Part shown: in pieces, positions 5,127 through 6,037 of the stretch | How the letters are laid out: the number at the start of each line of letters is the position of its first letter | Numbering within the stretch: position 1 is the first letter of the stretch | Assembly: GCA_900556345.1 (NCBI GenBank) | Contig: USOM01000060.1 | Location: 1-6,037 of the forward strand | DNA from: an uncultured Clostridium sp. | Lineage (GTDB): Bacteria > Bacillota > Clostridia > TANB77 > CAG-508 | Reading direction: 5' to 3' | DNA length: 6,037 bases | Translations under genes and position numbers: made by a program | Notes under the pieces: model-generated | What the model was told of the DNA's origin: nothing | Databases searched by the model: none | Seen by the model: the letters and a program-made list of their open reading frames with translations, nothing else

Positions 5127-6037
5127 ATGGATTTAGAAGGAAGATTGTTAGGAAATAGATACGAAATTATTGAAAAAATAGGAAATGGACGGAATGGCAA
5201 CAGTATATAAAGCAAAATGTCACGTGCTAAATAGATATGTTGCTGTAAAAATTTTAAGAGATGAATTCACAACAGATCAAGAATTCATAAAAAGATTTGA
5301 GGTTGAAGCACAAGCAGCTGCGAGTATAATTCATCCAAATATTGTATCTGTATATGATGTTGGAAAAGATGGAAACTTATATTATATTGTAATGGAACTT
5401 GTACAAGGAAAAACTCTAAAAGAAATAATAGTAGAGGAAGGAGGACCACTTCCTTGGAAATGGTCTGTAAATATAGCAATTCAAATAGCTTCTGCACTAG
5501 AAGTTGCACATAAAAACAATATAGTACATAGAGATATAAAACCACATAACATAATAATTACAGAAGATGGTGTTGCAAAAGTAACAGACTTTGGAATTGC
5601 AAAAGCAGTTTCAAATTCTACAATAACAGCATTTGGAACCACAATTGGTTCAGTACATTATTTTTCACCAGAACATGCAAGAGGAGGTTACACAGATAGT
5701 AAGTCAGACCTTTATTCATTAGGTGTTGTAATGTATGAAATGCTTACAGGAAGGGTGCCATTTGATGCTGATACACCAGTATCTGTTGCATTAAAACACA
5801 TGCAAGAAGAGCCTGTACCACCAAAAACTTTAAATGAAAAAATACCCCAATCTGTAAATGACATAATATTAAAAGCAATGAGAAAAGATACTAATTTACG
5901 TTATCAAAATGCAACACTAATGCTTACAGACTTAAAAAGAGCATTAAAAGATCCAGATGGAGATTTTGTTGATAATCAAGATTATGAAGATACAATGCCA
6001 ACTCAAAAAATATCACTAAAAGATATTGATGAAGAGG
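5127..6037 (+). CDS. prkC: PrkC-type Ser/Thr protein kinase, N-terminal part, with +1 frameshift
   Basis: This is a eukaryotic-like kinase, normally membrane-anchored with extracellular PASTA repeats that sense muropeptides; only the kinase domain and start of the juxtamembrane region (303 residues) are inside the window. Reading 5127-5189, skipping C5190, then reading from 5191 restores every motif: G-loop GNGGMATV (19-26), VAVK with K41, helix-C E60, HRDIKPHN (134-141), DFG (154-156), a Ser/Thr-rich activation loop (162-172) and SPE (180-182). Without the shift the frame stops at TAA 5208-5210, inside the G-loop region. The start MDLEGRLLGNRYEIIEKIG matches the usual N-terminus of clostridial PrkC, with AAAGGA at 5111-5116 and a rather long 10-base spacing. 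The phosphatase-kinase pairing is classical. The PASTA domains are assumed, not seen. Confidence 0.93.
5190..5193 (+). other. Putative +1 frameshift site CGGA in prkC
   Basis: The in-frame sequence is GGA-CGG-AAT. The kinase glycine loop requires GGA-GGA-ATG (Gly-Gly-Met), so C5190 is the extra base. The position is fixed to within a base by the strongly conserved G.GGMA.VY motif. Confidence 0.88.

Noticed and set aside
1..6037. CRISPR array, tRNA/rRNA gene, insertion sequence or prophage elements.
   Set aside because: No spaced direct repeats, cloverleaf, transposase motifs or terminal inverted repeats were seen.

Overview
The window comes from an AT-rich, Gram-positive-type bacterium, most likely an uncultured gut-type Clostridia/Firmicutes lineage. 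The evidence is A/T-ending codons, strong AGGAGG-type ribosome binding sites, near-consensus sigma-A promoters, RNase Y, KtrAB, and a PrpC/Stp phosphatase next to a PrkC-type Ser/Thr kinase. TGG serves as Trp and TGA as stop, so this is not a mycoplasma-type code. All genes lie on the + strand.

Layout: (1) 2-983, the 3' part of ktrB (K+ channel subunit) followed by a short ktrA (cytosolic NAD-binding subunit), closed by a terminator that overlaps the ktrA stop codon. (2) 1083-1703, a consensus promoter with a perfect LexA/DinR-type operator just after the predicted start of transcription, driving a YgjP-like (DUF45) metallopeptidase. (3) 1732-3441, rny (RNase Y) with its own promoter and a strong terminator. 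(4) 3443-4244, a site-2-protease-like M50 membrane metallopeptidase with its own promoter. (5) 4290-6037, a PP2C phosphatase and a PrkC-type kinase in one transcription unit; the kinase runs off the window.

The outstanding observation concerns translation. Three conserved genes (ktrB, the phosphatase, the kinase) are each interrupted by a single +1 frameshift. All three can be restored the same way: skip the C of an in-frame CGG and read the following GGN as glycine (CCA-C-GGT, ATT-C-GGA, GGA-C-GGA). In ktrB and the kinase the restored glycine falls in a well-known conserved motif (PGST.GGI; GNGGMATVYKA). My scan of the seven genes finds no other in-frame CGG, although the trinucleotide occurs about ten times out of frame and CGT, AGA and AGG are used normally for Arg. 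CGG thus looks unassigned or poorly decoded, with CGGN recoded by +1 frameshifting, much as described for AGGY in Perkinsus mitochondria. The main alternative is a systematic sequencing or assembly artefact that inserts C before GG. Reads and genome-wide codon statistics would separate the two.

Functionally the genes cover potassium uptake, possible DNA-damage-linked proteolysis, RNA turnover, intramembrane proteolysis and reversible Ser/Thr phosphorylation. Apart from the ktrB-ktrA and phosphatase-kinase pairs they look like separate transcription units.
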